NCBI GenBank assembly: GCA_041624375.1
Contig: JBFJVD010000123.1
Span: 1-8,768, forward strand
Source of the DNA: JBFJVD01 sp041624375
GTDB lineage: Bacteria; Chloroflexota; Anaerolineae; Anaerolineales; E44-bin32
Direction: 5' to 3'
DNA: 8,768 nucleotides
The position numbers and the translations under genes were made by a program. Below, one piece after another: positions 1 through 7,289 of the stretch; positions within the stretch are counted from its first letter, which is position 1, and every line of letters begins with the position of its first letter. The notes below the pieces were generated by a model. That model did no database searches. It was given only the letters and a program-made list of their open reading frames with translations, and was not told the DNA's origin.

Positions 1-1
1 C

Positions 2-1879
2 GGTGTGGTCTCGGTCCAGGCCTTCGAAGCGGATGCGTTCGATGATTCCGATCGCCGTTTCCTTGAGGCCGTGTCCGGCCAGGTGGCGATTGCGCTTGAG
101 CACGCTCGCCTATTCGAGGAGACCGAACAGCGCGCGCAGGAAGCCGAGACGCTGCGTAGCAGCAGTGCAGTCGTCACGTCGACGCTGCGGCTCGACGAGG
201 CGATCGACCGCATCCTCGAGCAGCTGGCCAAAGTGGTGCCCTACGACAGCGCCTCGGTGCAGCTGCTGCGCGACGATGCGCTTGAGATCGTGGGCGGCCG
301 GGGTTGGGAAGATATCGCCGACGTCGTTGGGATCCGCTTCCCGATTGAGGCGGACAACCCCAATTCGATCGTTATCCAGCGCCGGAAGCCGCACATCCTG
401 AGCGATGCGCCGGCAGAGCACGCTCCGTTCCGGGAAGAGCCGCACAGCCATATCCGATCTTGGCTCGGGGTGCCGCTGATCGCCCACGAGCGTGTGATCG
501 GCATGCTCGCCCTGGACAGTGTCGAGCGGGGCTACTTCACGCCTGCACATGCCCGCCTGGTGGCCGCCTTCGCCGACCATGTGACGATTGCCCTGGAGAA
601 CGCCCGGCTATTTGAAGCGATTCGCCGCCAGGCCGAAGAACTTGGGACGCTGCTTCAGGTTTCGACCGAACTGCGCGCCGCTTCGAACCTTCAGGATGTA
701 CTGGAGATTACCCTGCTGCGGACGACCGAGGCCGTTGGCTGTGTCTTTGGCTCCATCTACCTGGTCGAGGAGGCCACCGGCGATCTGGTGGCGCGCGGTC
801 ACCATCCTCCCGATGTGCAGCTGACGGACTTGCGCCATGCCCGCGGTGAAGGGGTTACCGGTCGCGTGGCGGAAACCGGCGAGCTGATCTTCATCGAAGA
901 TATCCGCAGCGACCCGCGTGTCGTGATTCCGGATCAGGAAACTGCGCATCTTGAGCAGGTCCAGAGCAGCATCTCCATCCCGCTGCGGACGCAGGAGGAA
1001 ACGATCGGCGTGCTCCAGCTTGGGATGCCGCGCGAGAAGGACATCACAGCGGATGAGCTTCGTCTACTGATGGCGATCGCCGAGATTGCCGGCAATGCCA
1101 TGCACAGGGCGCGGGTTCTTGAGACGCTTGAGCAGCGTGTGCACGAACGCACCCTCGATCTGGAATTGGCCAATGAACGGCTGCGCGAGCTCGACCGCCT
1201 CAAGAGCGACTTCGTCTCCAACGTCTCGCATGAGCTGCGCACCCCGATTACGAATATCCTGCTCTACCTGGACCTCCTGAGCCAGCCCGGCAGCGGACCG
1301 CGTCGCGCGCGATACATGAGTGTCCTGCACACCGAATCGACGCGGCTGGCCCGCTTGATCGAAGACCTGTTGATGCTCTCACGCATCGAGCAGCATCCGG
1401 AACAGTTGCGGCTTGAGCCGCACCACATCGATGACCTGATTCAGGAAGTCGTGACCACCTATGATGCGCGCGCCCGTGCGAAGCATACGATCATCCAGCA
1501 TGAGCTGAACCCTGACGTTCCCCGACTTGTGCTCGACCGGGAACAGATGGTGCAGGTTTTCTCCAACCTGATCGGCAACGCGATCGCCTATACCCCCGAA
1601 GGCGGCGACATCCGAGCACATGCCGAGCGCAAGACGATGGACGGCAGGCCGTTCATCGTGGTGGAAGTATTCAACGCCGGACCGCGCATCCCCGAAGAGG
1701 ACCTGCCACACATCTTCGAGCGATTCTACCGGGGAAGGACCGGACGGGAGTCCGGCGAGCCCGGGACCGGGCTGGGGCTTGCCATCAGCAAGGAGATTGT
1801 CGACCGTCACGGCGGTCGGATCGAGGTGGCCAGCGACGACAGCGGCACCCGCTTCACCGTGCACCTTCCCTGCTGCTAG
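2..1879 (+). CDS. Multi-GAF soluble sensor histidine kinase, 5'-truncated
   Basis: This gene encodes a cytoplasmic two-component sensor kinase; GAF domains sense a ligand or redox state and control autophosphorylation. The reading frame is open to the left edge, so the true start lies outside. The GTG at 5 falls inside a GAF domain, in a 'GVVSVQAFE' strand, and is not the start. Counting from that GTG, residues 1-40 are the end of one GAF domain, about 55-205 a second and about 215-370 a third. A coiled-coil linker (about 372-400) follows. The HisKA H-box has phospho-acceptor His409 in 'SHELRTP'. The HATPase domain shows an N-box (N521, N525), a G1 region at 557-561 and a G2 box 'GTGLGL' at 587-592. 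No membrane segment is visible. In the G1 box the usual Asp is Asn557 ('NAGPRI'), a variant also seen in other kinases. No response regulator adjoins it here. The family call is very secure; the signal sensed is unknown. Confidence 0.95.
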   Translation, partial: GVVSVQAFEADAFDDSDRRFLEAVSGQVAIALEHARLFEETEQRAQEAETLRSSSAVVTSTLRLDEAIDRILEQLAKVVPYDSASVQLLRDDALEIVGGRGWEDIADVVGIRFPIEADNPNSIVIQRRKPHILSDAPAEHAPFREEPHSHIRSWLGVPLIAHERVIGMLALDSVERGYFTPAHARLVAAFADHVTIALENARLFEAIRRQAEELGTLLQVSTELRAASNLQDVLEITLLRTTEAVGCVFGSIYLVEEATGDLVARGHHPPDVQLTDLRHARGEGVTGRVAETGELIFIEDIRSDPRVVIPDQETAHLEQVQSSISIPLRTQEETIGVLQLGMPREKDITADELRLLMAIAEIAGNAMHRARVLETLEQRVHERTLDLELANERLRELDRLKSDFVSNVSHELRTPITNILLYLDLLSQPGSGPRRARYMSVLHTESTRLARLIEDLLMLSRIEQHPEQLRLEPHHIDDLIQEVVTTYDARARAKHTIIQHELNPDVPRLVLDREQMVQVFSNLIGNAIAYTPEGGDIRAHAERKTMDGRPFIVVEVFNAGPRIPEEDLPHIFERFYRGRTGRESGEPGTGLGLAISKEIVDRHGGRIEVASDDSGTRFTVHLPCC

Positions 1880-2021
1880 ATCTCGGCTGGTATGGGCGGC
1901 CTATCGATCCTTCGCCGGTCGCGCTGCATCCACCTGGCGGCGCCGCTCAAGGGAAGTCCCTGAAGCCCTCACCACTCAGCTTGTGCCTAAAGAAGTGGTT
2001 CTGCGCGACCAAATCTGAGAT

Positions 2022-2777
2022 ATGATTCGTGCATCCTTTGCGCCGCGAGGTCCCAAAATCGGGCGACCGCGTCGAACCGCCTCGGCCATCCGCTCCCTCG
2101 AAACATCCGGCAAGAAGGACGTTTCCACTTCGCCTCGCCCTGTGCACCTTGCCTTGCTCGCCATCGGGTTGCTCTTCATCGAGGTTGCCTGCAACCTCTC
2201 TGGCAGCGTGTCCGCTCCGTCGCCGACAGCCGATCCTGAGCTTGTATCCTTTCTCACCGCATTTGATTCTGCTCCTGGGCGTGAACCGGAGTCCTTTCGA
2301 GCCTTGTTCGAAGCCGCCGCCCGAGCGCCGGAAGGTCTGGCGTGGGCTGCCGTCGCTGCGCTTGACTCTCCCAACCCGGATGTTCGCTTCGCCGCTATCT
2401 ACGCACTGACGCTCGCTGCGTCGGAGGGTCAGCCGCGCCAGGCGTTAATCGATTTGCTTTCCTCAGAAGAGGTGCATGAGCGGCTGCTGGCGGCGGACCG
2501 CCTTCTGGCGTTGGGTGAAGTCCAGGCTGTCCCAATCGTGATTGCGGCCCTGAGCTCTGTAGAGGATTTGCCATATGCCGAACCACCCCAGCAGGCTTGG
2601 GAGTATGCCCGCCGCCTGCTGCTCCAGTACACGGACGAAGATCTGGGCCTTCTCACCGCAGCCGGTTCCGATGACGCGCGATTGGCTCAATCGGGCTGGC
2701 AAAGCTGGTGGTATGCGGTGGGCTCCGATCTACGCTGGAACGCCGCGGAGCGTGTCTACCAGGTGGGGGGCCCATGA
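2022..2777 (+). CDS. HEAT-repeat protein with N-terminal membrane/lipoprotein anchor
   Basis: The product is 251 aa from ATG 2022. Residues 1-40 are rich in Arg and Lys. Residues 41-57 are hydrophobic and end in '...IEVAC', followed by a Ser/Pro/Thr linker, which resembles a lipoprotein anchor at Cys57. The lipobox is imperfect because Glu sits at -3. Residues about 90-190 form two to three HEAT-like helical pairs (for example 'NPDVRFAAIYALTLA' and 'VHERLLAADRLLALG'). The C-terminus has a Trp-rich end ('WQSWWYAVGSDLRW') of a kind found at the end of other bacterial HEAT proteins. HEAT repeats usually bind protein partners. The stop codon overlaps the start of the metalloprotease gene, so the two are probably translationally coupled and may act together. 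The start is uncertain: GTG 2142 would begin exactly at the hydrophobic segment but lacks a good ribosome site. A signal-anchored adaptor is the best reading; its exact function is unknown. Confidence 0.8.
   Translation: MIRASFAPRGPKIGRPRRTASAIRSLETSGKKDVSTSPRPVHLALLAIGLLFIEVACNLSGSVSAPSPTADPELVSFLTAFDSAPGREPESFRALFEAAARAPEGLAWAAVAALDSPNPDVRFAAIYALTLAASEGQPRQALIDLLSSEEVHERLLAADRLLALGEVQAVPIVIAALSSVEDLPYAEPPQQAWEYARRLLLQYTDEDLGLLTAAGSDDARLAQSGWQSWWYAVGSDLRWNAAERVYQVGGP
2761..2777 (+). promoter_or_regulatory. Ribosome binding site and ATGA stop/start overlap
   Basis: A purine-rich stretch AGGTGGGGGG (2761-2770) lies just before ATG 2774. The ATG shares bases with the TGA (2775-2777) of the HEAT gene. 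This fixes the metalloprotease start at 2774 instead of the in-frame ATG at 2708, and points to coupled translation of the pair. Confidence 0.75.
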
Positions 2778-3940
2778 AGGCGCGCCGCTACGTGCTGCTG
2801 CCGATCCTGCTTGCTTTCTTCTTGGCTGAGAGTTGGCTGTCGGCGGCGGCACGGCCACAGCAGCGAAATCAGGTCACCCTGGAAGGCGATACGGTGACCA
2901 TCCATGTCCCGATCGACTTCCACAGCCTCGAGGGTTATCGAACCCGGCATCCTGAAAGCGGCCGGCGAATCGATGCGGAAGAGTTGATCCCCTATTGGGT
3001 GGATGAAGCGGAACGCATCTGGAACGATGGCCTTCTCCCTTTCACGTACCGAGGCTGTTATGCGCTTCAACTGGATATTGAGGGTCACGCCATTCCGCTG
3101 CGCGTTGAGGGCCACTCCGGCCATCATCAAGTCTGGTACATGGCGGCTGGCTACCGTTCGCAAGTCTACCGAAATGGCCGCGCAGGTCGGAACGAGGACG
3201 ATGCTGCGCCCTACTCGACCTCAGGCGAGGGCTTCTGGGGGTGGGTGCCGGCCGCTACCGTCGCCCATGAGGTCGGCCATCTGATCGGGCTGGGAGATGA
3301 CTATACCGACCCGGCCACCGGGGGAGGACGGGGTTCGGTGCCCTTGGAGGGTCGCCAGAGAACGCTCATGTCGGTCTACCAGCAAGGCACGCCATCGACC
3401 TGGATCGACCAGGACCTGGTCAATCGTCTTGGAGACCTCGCTGGGCAGGAGCTGAACCTTCCCCCCTGCATTCAAGGCAGTGTGCTGTTGCGTCAGCGCA
3501 ACGACACGCAGGGCCACAGTCGGATGGGAGAATTGGACTTGATTGTCTTCGTCCGACCGGAAGCGGACGGACAACTTCGCGGCGAAGCCAGTGGAACGTT
3601 TACGCTCACGGGCGAAGTGGAAGAGGGGGGATGCAGTTTCAGCTATGGAACGAGCGCTCAAGTCGAGCTTGAATTGAAGGCATCTGGGAACGGTGACGGC
3701 CCATTTCGCATCGAGGCACTTGAAGGCCAGTCGGTTGAGGAGATGCAGACGAACTTTCTCTGTTCACAGCAAGTCGCTCTGACCATTGATTGGGACGTGA
3801 CCTTGCTCCTGGAGGGCATCCGCTTTCAGGATGGGTGCTACGAGAAGCGAGAATCACAGGAGGAGAGCTTGTTCTGGTATTTGGGCCGGGGCGTGGTCAG
3901 CCCGCCCTCGCCAGCCTGCCCGAGTCTGGTTTCGCCTTGA
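2774..3940 (+). CDS. Secreted zinc metalloprotease, HExxHxxGxxD type
   Basis: The product is 388 aa. Residues 1-26 form a Sec-type signal peptide: a basic start (KARR), a hydrophobic core, and an 'AAA' cleavage site near residue 26. The catalytic motif is 'HEVGHLIGLGDDY', with His165 and His169 as zinc ligands, Glu166 as catalytic base and Asp175 at the third ligand position. The pattern HExxHxxGxxD, with Asp replacing the third His of typical metzincins, is known from snapalysin-like (M7) enzymes. Met199 in 'TLMSVY' fits a Met-turn about 25 residues later. Residues about 225-388 form a beta-rich tail with several cysteines (in PPC, GGC, FLC, DGC), plausible for an exported, disulfide-bonded domain. 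The gene is coupled to the upstream HEAT gene and convergent with proS (36 bp gap). The metalloprotease call is strong; the substrate and the M7 family assignment are not established, because the rest of the protein is much longer than snapalysin. Confidence 0.87.
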   Translation: MKARRYVLLPILLAFFLAESWLSAAARPQQRNQVTLEGDTVTIHVPIDFHSLEGYRTRHPESGRRIDAEELIPYWVDEAERIWNDGLLPFTYRGCYALQLDIEGHAIPLRVEGHSGHHQVWYMAAGYRSQVYRNGRAGRNEDDAAPYSTSGEGFWGWVPAATVAHEVGHLIGLGDDYTDPATGGGRGSVPLEGRQRTLMSVYQQGTPSTWIDQDLVNRLGDLAGQELNLPPCIQGSVLLRQRNDTQGHSRMGELDLIVFVRPEADGQLRGEASGTFTLTGEVEEGGCSFSYGTSAQVELELKASGNGDGPFRIEALEGQSVEEMQTNFLCSQQVALTIDWDVTLLLEGIRFQDGCYEKRESQEESLFWYLGRGVVSPPSPACPSLVSP

Positions 3941-3976
3941 GGCGCGGCGCGAGCGTGTGCCATTTCTCCCGTTGAG

Positions 3977-5734
3977 TCAGTCGGTTGGGAGCCCATGCAC
4001 AGCACCTGCCTCGATCTCATGGATCAGGCCCTCGATCACGGCCTTTGATTCTGAAACAGCTTCCTCGATCGAGATCATGGCTGACTCGCGTTCCCGCCGC
4101 AGCTTCAATTCGACCCCGCCTGCCTGGAGGGAACGCGCGCTGACCGTCAGGCGCAGCGGGATCCCGATCAGATCGGCGTCGGCGAATTTCACCCCCGGCC
4201 GTTCGTCGCGGTCGTCGAACAGCGTCTCAACCCCAGCCTCCCGCAGCTGCAGGTAGAGGTGATCTGCCTCGCCTTGTGCGCCGCGCAGCGCGACCAGGTG
4301 GACATGGTAGGGTGCGACCGTCGCCGGCCAGATCAGGCCCTGTTCATCGTGGTGCTCTTCCGCGATGCAGGCGAGCAGCCGTCCGCTGCCGATCCCATAC
4401 GATCCCATCACGACTGGACGGGCCTTGCCGTCGGCATCGAGGTAGGTGGCGCCCATCGCCTCGGTGTAGCGAGTTCCCAGCTTGAAGATGTTGCCCACTT
4501 CGACGCCCCGGGAGGCGGTGAGCGGCGCGCCGCACTCCGGACAGGCGTGGCCCTCCTCGGCGATGGCGATGTCGGTCACCAGGTCGGCCTCGTAGTCTCG
4601 GCCGTAATTCACGTTGCGGAGATGGAATCCTTCCTCATTGGCGCCGGCGACCAGGTTCGGAGAATCGGGTACCACGTCGTCCACAATGACGATCGCTCCT
4701 TCGATGCCCAACGGGGAAGCGTAGCCCGGCACGGCGCCGGCGGCGCGGATGTCGTCTTCACTCGCCGGCCGGAGCTCCCGCGCCCGCAGTGCGTTGGCGA
4801 GCTTGGTCTCGTTGAGATCCATATCGCCGCGTACAACGGCGAAGACGAGCCGATCCTTACCACCTTCCTCCTCCGTCAACGCAGCATGGAAGAAGACCGC
4901 CTTGGCGGTACGCGCCCGTGGCACGTCCAGGTAGGCGGCCAATTCCTCGATGGTCTTCATCTCCGGGGTGGCGACCCGTTCGAGTGGAACAGCGGATTCG
5001 GCGTCGGCCTCGGGCTTCCGGAAGGTGGCTATCTGACGGTTCGCCGCATACCCGCAAGCGCCGCAGAGCAGCAGTGTGTCCTCACCCACCGGCGTCAGAT
5101 ACATGAACTCGTGCGCCAGCGAGCCGCCCATCATCCCGACATCGGAGCGGACGGCGATTGTCGGCAGCGCACAACGGTGGAAGATCTTGAAGTAGGCCCG
5201 ATAGTGGTTCTGGTATTGATGGTCCAGGCCGGCCTCATCGGTGTCCAGGCTGTAGCTGTCCTTCATCGTGAACTCGCGCACGCGGATCAATCCGGCGCGG
5301 GGCCGCGGGTCGTCGCGCCATTTGGTTTGGATGTGGTAGATCAGGCGTGGCAGCTGGCGGTAGGAGCGAATCTCCCTCCGCACCAGGTCCGCCACCACCT
5401 CTTCGTGGGTCATCGCCAGCACCAGATCGCGGCCCGACCGATCGCGCAGCCGGGTCATCTCGGGCCCGATCTGATACCAGCGGCCCGTTTCCTGCCAGAG
5501 TGCCGCCGGGTTGACCACCGGCATCGTGACTTCCTGACCACCGATGGCGTCGATTTCCTGCCGCATCAGGTTCTCGATCTTCGTCAGTGAACGGCGCGCC
5601 AGGGGCAGGTAGCTGAAGAGGCCGGCGGCGAGCTGGCGGATAAACCCGGCGCGGATCAGCAGCTCGTGGCTGGCGCTCTCCGCCTCCGCCGGACGTTCAC
5701 GCAGGGTCTGGCTGAACAGCTGGCTCAATCGCAT
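3977..5734 (-). CDS. proS: Prolyl-tRNA synthetase, bacterial type with editing insertion
   Basis: ProRS charges tRNA-Pro with proline in the cytoplasm. The product is 585 aa, close to the bacterial (E. coli-like) form of about 570 aa. Class II motif 1 lies at residues 35-75 ('LFSYLPLARRSLTKIENLM'). Motif 2 lies at about 104-163: 'THEE' at 109-112, then 'KWRDDPRPRAG' and 'REFTMKDSYS'. The editing (INS) domain spans about 230-400 and includes 'RGDMDLNETK', whose Lys311 probably matches the catalytic lysine of the E. coli editing site. Motif 3 is 'GSYGIGSGRLL' at 444-454. The anticodon-binding domain follows from about 475. Two CxxC pairs, C224/C227 and C398/C401, flank the INS domain and could form a zinc knuckle; this varies among bacterial ProRS. 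The start at 5734 has AGGTGA (complement of 5745-5750) 10 nt upstream. It stands alone, convergent with the protease gene and divergent from the 5988 gene. Confidence 0.98.
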   Translation of the reverse strand: MRLSQLFSQTLRERPAEAESASHELLIRAGFIRQLAAGLFSYLPLARRSLTKIENLMRQEIDAIGGQEVTMPVVNPAALWQETGRWYQIGPEMTRLRDRSGRDLVLAMTHEEVVADLVRREIRSYRQLPRLIYHIQTKWRDDPRPRAGLIRVREFTMKDSYSLDTDEAGLDHQYQNHYRAYFKIFHRCALPTIAVRSDVGMMGGSLAHEFMYLTPVGEDTLLLCGACGYAANRQIATFRKPEADAESAVPLERVATPEMKTIEELAAYLDVPRARTAKAVFFHAALTEEEGGKDRLVFAVVRGDMDLNETKLANALRARELRPASEDDIRAAGAVPGYASPLGIEGAIVIVDDVVPDSPNLVAGANEEGFHLRNVNYGRDYEADLVTDIAIAEEGHACPECGAPLTASRGVEVGNIFKLGTRYTEAMGATYLDADGKARPVVMGSYGIGSGRLLACIAEEHHDEQGLIWPATVAPYHVHLVALRGAQGEADHLYLQLREAGVETLFDDRDERPGVKFADADLIGIPLRLTVSARSLQAGGVELKLRRERESAMISIEEAVSESKAVIEGLIHEIEAGAVHGLPTD

Positions 5735-5930
5735 GTTCTTCTGGTCACCTCATCTCGCAAGATGAAAGATGCCCCGGCATGCGGGGCAGTGAAGGGAGCG
5801 ATGGCTGCTCCGTCGAGGCTGAATGAATTCGAGCCCCAGTTCTGGACGCCTGCGCTCCGTGCCCCTGCTTTGTTCTGTCTGGCGCATCGAACACGGTGGT
5901 GGGATCGGGCGCATCTCGACGGAGCGAGTT
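5735..5930 (-). promoter_or_regulatory. proS 5' leader with competing inverted repeats
   Basis: If transcription starts just after the predicted -10 box, proS has a leader of about 190 nt. It holds complementary segments that cannot all pair at once. Segment A (complement of 5915-5926) matches segment C (complement of 5807-5817) over 11 bases, and segment B (complement of 5853-5860) over 8 bases. C can instead pair over 5 bases with D (complement of 5795-5799). This allows an A:B + C:D fold or an A:C fold. I see no T-box antiterminator consensus, although T-boxes are the known regulators of some aminoacyl-tRNA synthetase genes. Whether the leader regulates anything is an inference. Confidence 0.35.
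5770..5788 (-). other. Perfect hairpin in the proS leader
   Basis: TGCCCCG and CGGGGCA form a 7 bp GC-rich stem around a 5-base loop, about 20 nt upstream of the proS ribosome binding site. On the minus strand it is followed by TCTTTCATCTT, which is T-rich but not an unbroken T-tract. It could be a weak attenuator or an mRNA-stabilising stem. The pairing is seen directly; any role is a guess. Confidence 0.45.
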
Positions 5931-5936
5931 CGAGGT

Positions 5937-5965
5937 ACGGTACCATCAGGAGTAGCAGGCGTCAA
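5937..5965 (-). promoter_or_regulatory. Likely proS promoter
   Basis: Read on the minus strand, TTGACG (complement of 5960-5965) is a near-consensus -35. It is followed after 17 bases by TACCGT (complement of 5937-5942), which matches three of six -10 positions including the first T, the A and the last T. The spacing is ideal and the site sits about 200 bp upstream of proS. The -10 overlaps the short palindrome at 5935-5945. Confidence 0.4.
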
Positions 5966-5987
5966 GAAGCGGCGCAGCGGAGGGCCC

Positions 5988-7172
5988 ATGGTTCAGCGTC
6001 GCCCCAGCGAGACGGAGCGGTTCGAGCAGCTTATCGGGTTCTACCGAATGCCTGGCTATGGCGTGGTCCAGGTCGAGGCGGACGACGATGTTCTGCGCCT
6101 CCGGCTGCCCGGGCTGCCGGCCGGATGGGAGATTCCGCTGATCCCGGAGGGGCCGGATAGGTTTCTGATGAAAGGCGGGCCGCTCGCGGATGGTGGCGCG
6201 GTTTTCGAGCGGCGGGGCGAAGAGCCGGCGCCGCGCCTTCTGCTCGGACCCTATACGTTTGAACGAATCTCACCTGCGGCGGCGCAAGCGGCCGAGGCGC
6301 CGCATTATCTCCCCGAACCGGAGGCGTCGATCGATGGATCGATGGCTTCCGCATTTGAGGCCTGTTTCCGGGCATCCGAAGGCGGGGACCTGGACTATTC
6401 GCTCCCCTTTCCCAGGTATCTGTTCCTGCTTTATCTTGCGCAGCACCATCCCCTCTTATTTCATGGCTCAAATGACTTGGAGATTGATCTCTTCGAACCC
6501 CGGCGCAAGAGCTATGAGCTGTACGACCCTACCGGCCGAGGAAATCTGAAGGCCGTTTACGCAACCCCATACCCGCTCTGGGCGATGTTCTACGCCGTGC
6601 TGGATCGTGCCATGCTGGAGGGTTCGATGCAGAGCGGGCCGATTACGCTCACCCGATCTGATGGCGAGACGAAAACCTTCTATCAGTTCTCGATCGATGC
6701 GGACTCCTTGCAGCAGTCGCCGTGGCGAGAGGGGATGGTGTACTTGCTGCCGCAAGAGGCTTTCGAGCAGCTTCTCGGTCCGCAAGGGGACCAGCTTGCC
6801 GAGTGGGCCAGCCAATCACCTGTGCGACCAATCGCCCGGCTGCGCGTTGCGCCGGAAGATTTTCCATTTCTTGACGGCGTTCGCGGACAGACAAACCCAG
6901 AGGTGACTGAGGCCGATGCGCTGCGGGAGAGATTCCTCGAGCAGGCCGAAGAAACGATTGCCCTGGATGACGGCGCAAAGCTCCGATTGCCACTGCAGGC
7001 GGAAACCTATGGTCTTATCCAGGCATGGCTCGATCTGCAGATCCGGCTCACCCCGCAAGTTGAGATTCGGCTGGAACGGAAATCTGGCGAGGGATTCCTC
7101 TGGCTCCAGGTGCGAGCCCCTGCCGCGCTGGGTGAGTGGTTCCGCGAGCACTGGACGCGACCAGACTCCTGA
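5988..7172 (+). CDS. Unrecognised protein: N-terminal DUF3471-like beta domain, possible ADP-ribosyltransferase-like core
   Basis: The product is 394 aa with no signal peptide or membrane segment, so it is probably cytoplasmic. ATG 5988 is chosen because GGAGGG (5979-5984) precedes it closely; the in-frame upstream extension to 5823 is compositionally unlike protein. Residues about 10-95 ('FYRMPGYGVVQVE', 'LPGLPAGWEIPLIPEG', 'GGPLADGG', 'LGPYTFERI') resemble the DUF3471-like beta domain normally found at the C-terminus of serine beta-lactamase-family proteins; here no hydrolase precedes it. Residues about 145-260 contain 'LLFHGSND', 'FEPRRKSYELYDPTGRGNLKAVYATPYPLWAMFYAVLDR' in two blocks, and 'GMVYLLPQEAFEQL'. 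His159 in HGS and Tyr191 in VYAT, 32 residues apart, recall the H and Y motifs of ADP-ribosyltransferases such as Arr; Glu257 is one candidate third residue. Residues 300-394 are unrecognised. The coding call is strong; the enzyme idea is tentative. Confidence 0.85.
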   Translation: MVQRRPSETERFEQLIGFYRMPGYGVVQVEADDDVLRLRLPGLPAGWEIPLIPEGPDRFLMKGGPLADGGAVFERRGEEPAPRLLLGPYTFERISPAAAQAAEAPHYLPEPEASIDGSMASAFEACFRASEGGDLDYSLPFPRYLFLLYLAQHHPLLFHGSNDLEIDLFEPRRKSYELYDPTGRGNLKAVYATPYPLWAMFYAVLDRAMLEGSMQSGPITLTRSDGETKTFYQFSIDADSLQQSPWREGMVYLLPQEAFEQLLGPQGDQLAEWASQSPVRPIARLRVAPEDFPFLDGVRGQTNPEVTEADALRERFLEQAEETIALDDGAKLRLPLQAETYGLIQAWLDLQIRLTPQVEIRLERKSGEGFLWLQVRAPAALGEWFREHWTRPDS

Positions 7173-7207
7173 AGCCGTGAGAAATCGCGAATCGCCTGCG
7201 CTCAATC

Positions 7208-7237
7208 TTCGAGGTTTGCCTGCGTATGCTCTATAAT
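7208..7237 (+). promoter_or_regulatory. Promoter upstream of the rhodanese gene
   Basis: A perfect TATAAT lies at 7232-7237 in otherwise GC-rich intergenic DNA, 52 bp before the rhodanese ATG. The best-placed -35, TTCGAG at 7208-7213 with an 18-base spacer, is poor. The -10 is the only strong part, so the promoter is probable but not certain. It suggests the rhodanese is transcribed separately from the 5988 gene. Confidence 0.5.
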
Positions 7238-7289
7238 CTCGGGTGTCGGGCCTTGTCCCAGTCTTCCAGCAACCACTGAGGGAGCCAAG

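Noticed and set aside
1880..2021. Terminator after the histidine kinase
   Set aside because: ACCACT (1971-1976) and AGTGGT (1994-1999) can pair, but the loop is 17 bases and no T-tract follows; the AGGGA/TCCCT palindrome near 1950 has a 2-base loop.
2708..2773. Earlier in-frame ATG for the metalloprotease
   Set aside because: It would place 22 residues before a clear signal peptide and ignore the strong ribosome site before 2774.
3941..3976. Terminator between the convergent protease and proS genes
   Set aside because: The only stem (GGCGCG with a CGTGCC-like partner) needs two G-T pairs and has no T-tract on either strand.
4259..5590. 443-codon open frame on the plus strand opposite proS
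   Set aside because: It is antisense to an unmistakable ProRS and its translation has no recognisable domain; long antisense frames are expected opposite GC-rich coding DNA.
5735..5930. T-box riboswitch upstream of proS
   Set aside because: I searched the minus strand for the antiterminator consensus (AGGGTGGNACCGCG-like) and found none.
5823..5987. Upstream in-frame extension of the 5988 gene
   Set aside because: The extension is low-complexity, overlaps the proS leader and promoter, and lacks a ribosome site, whereas ATG 5988 has one.
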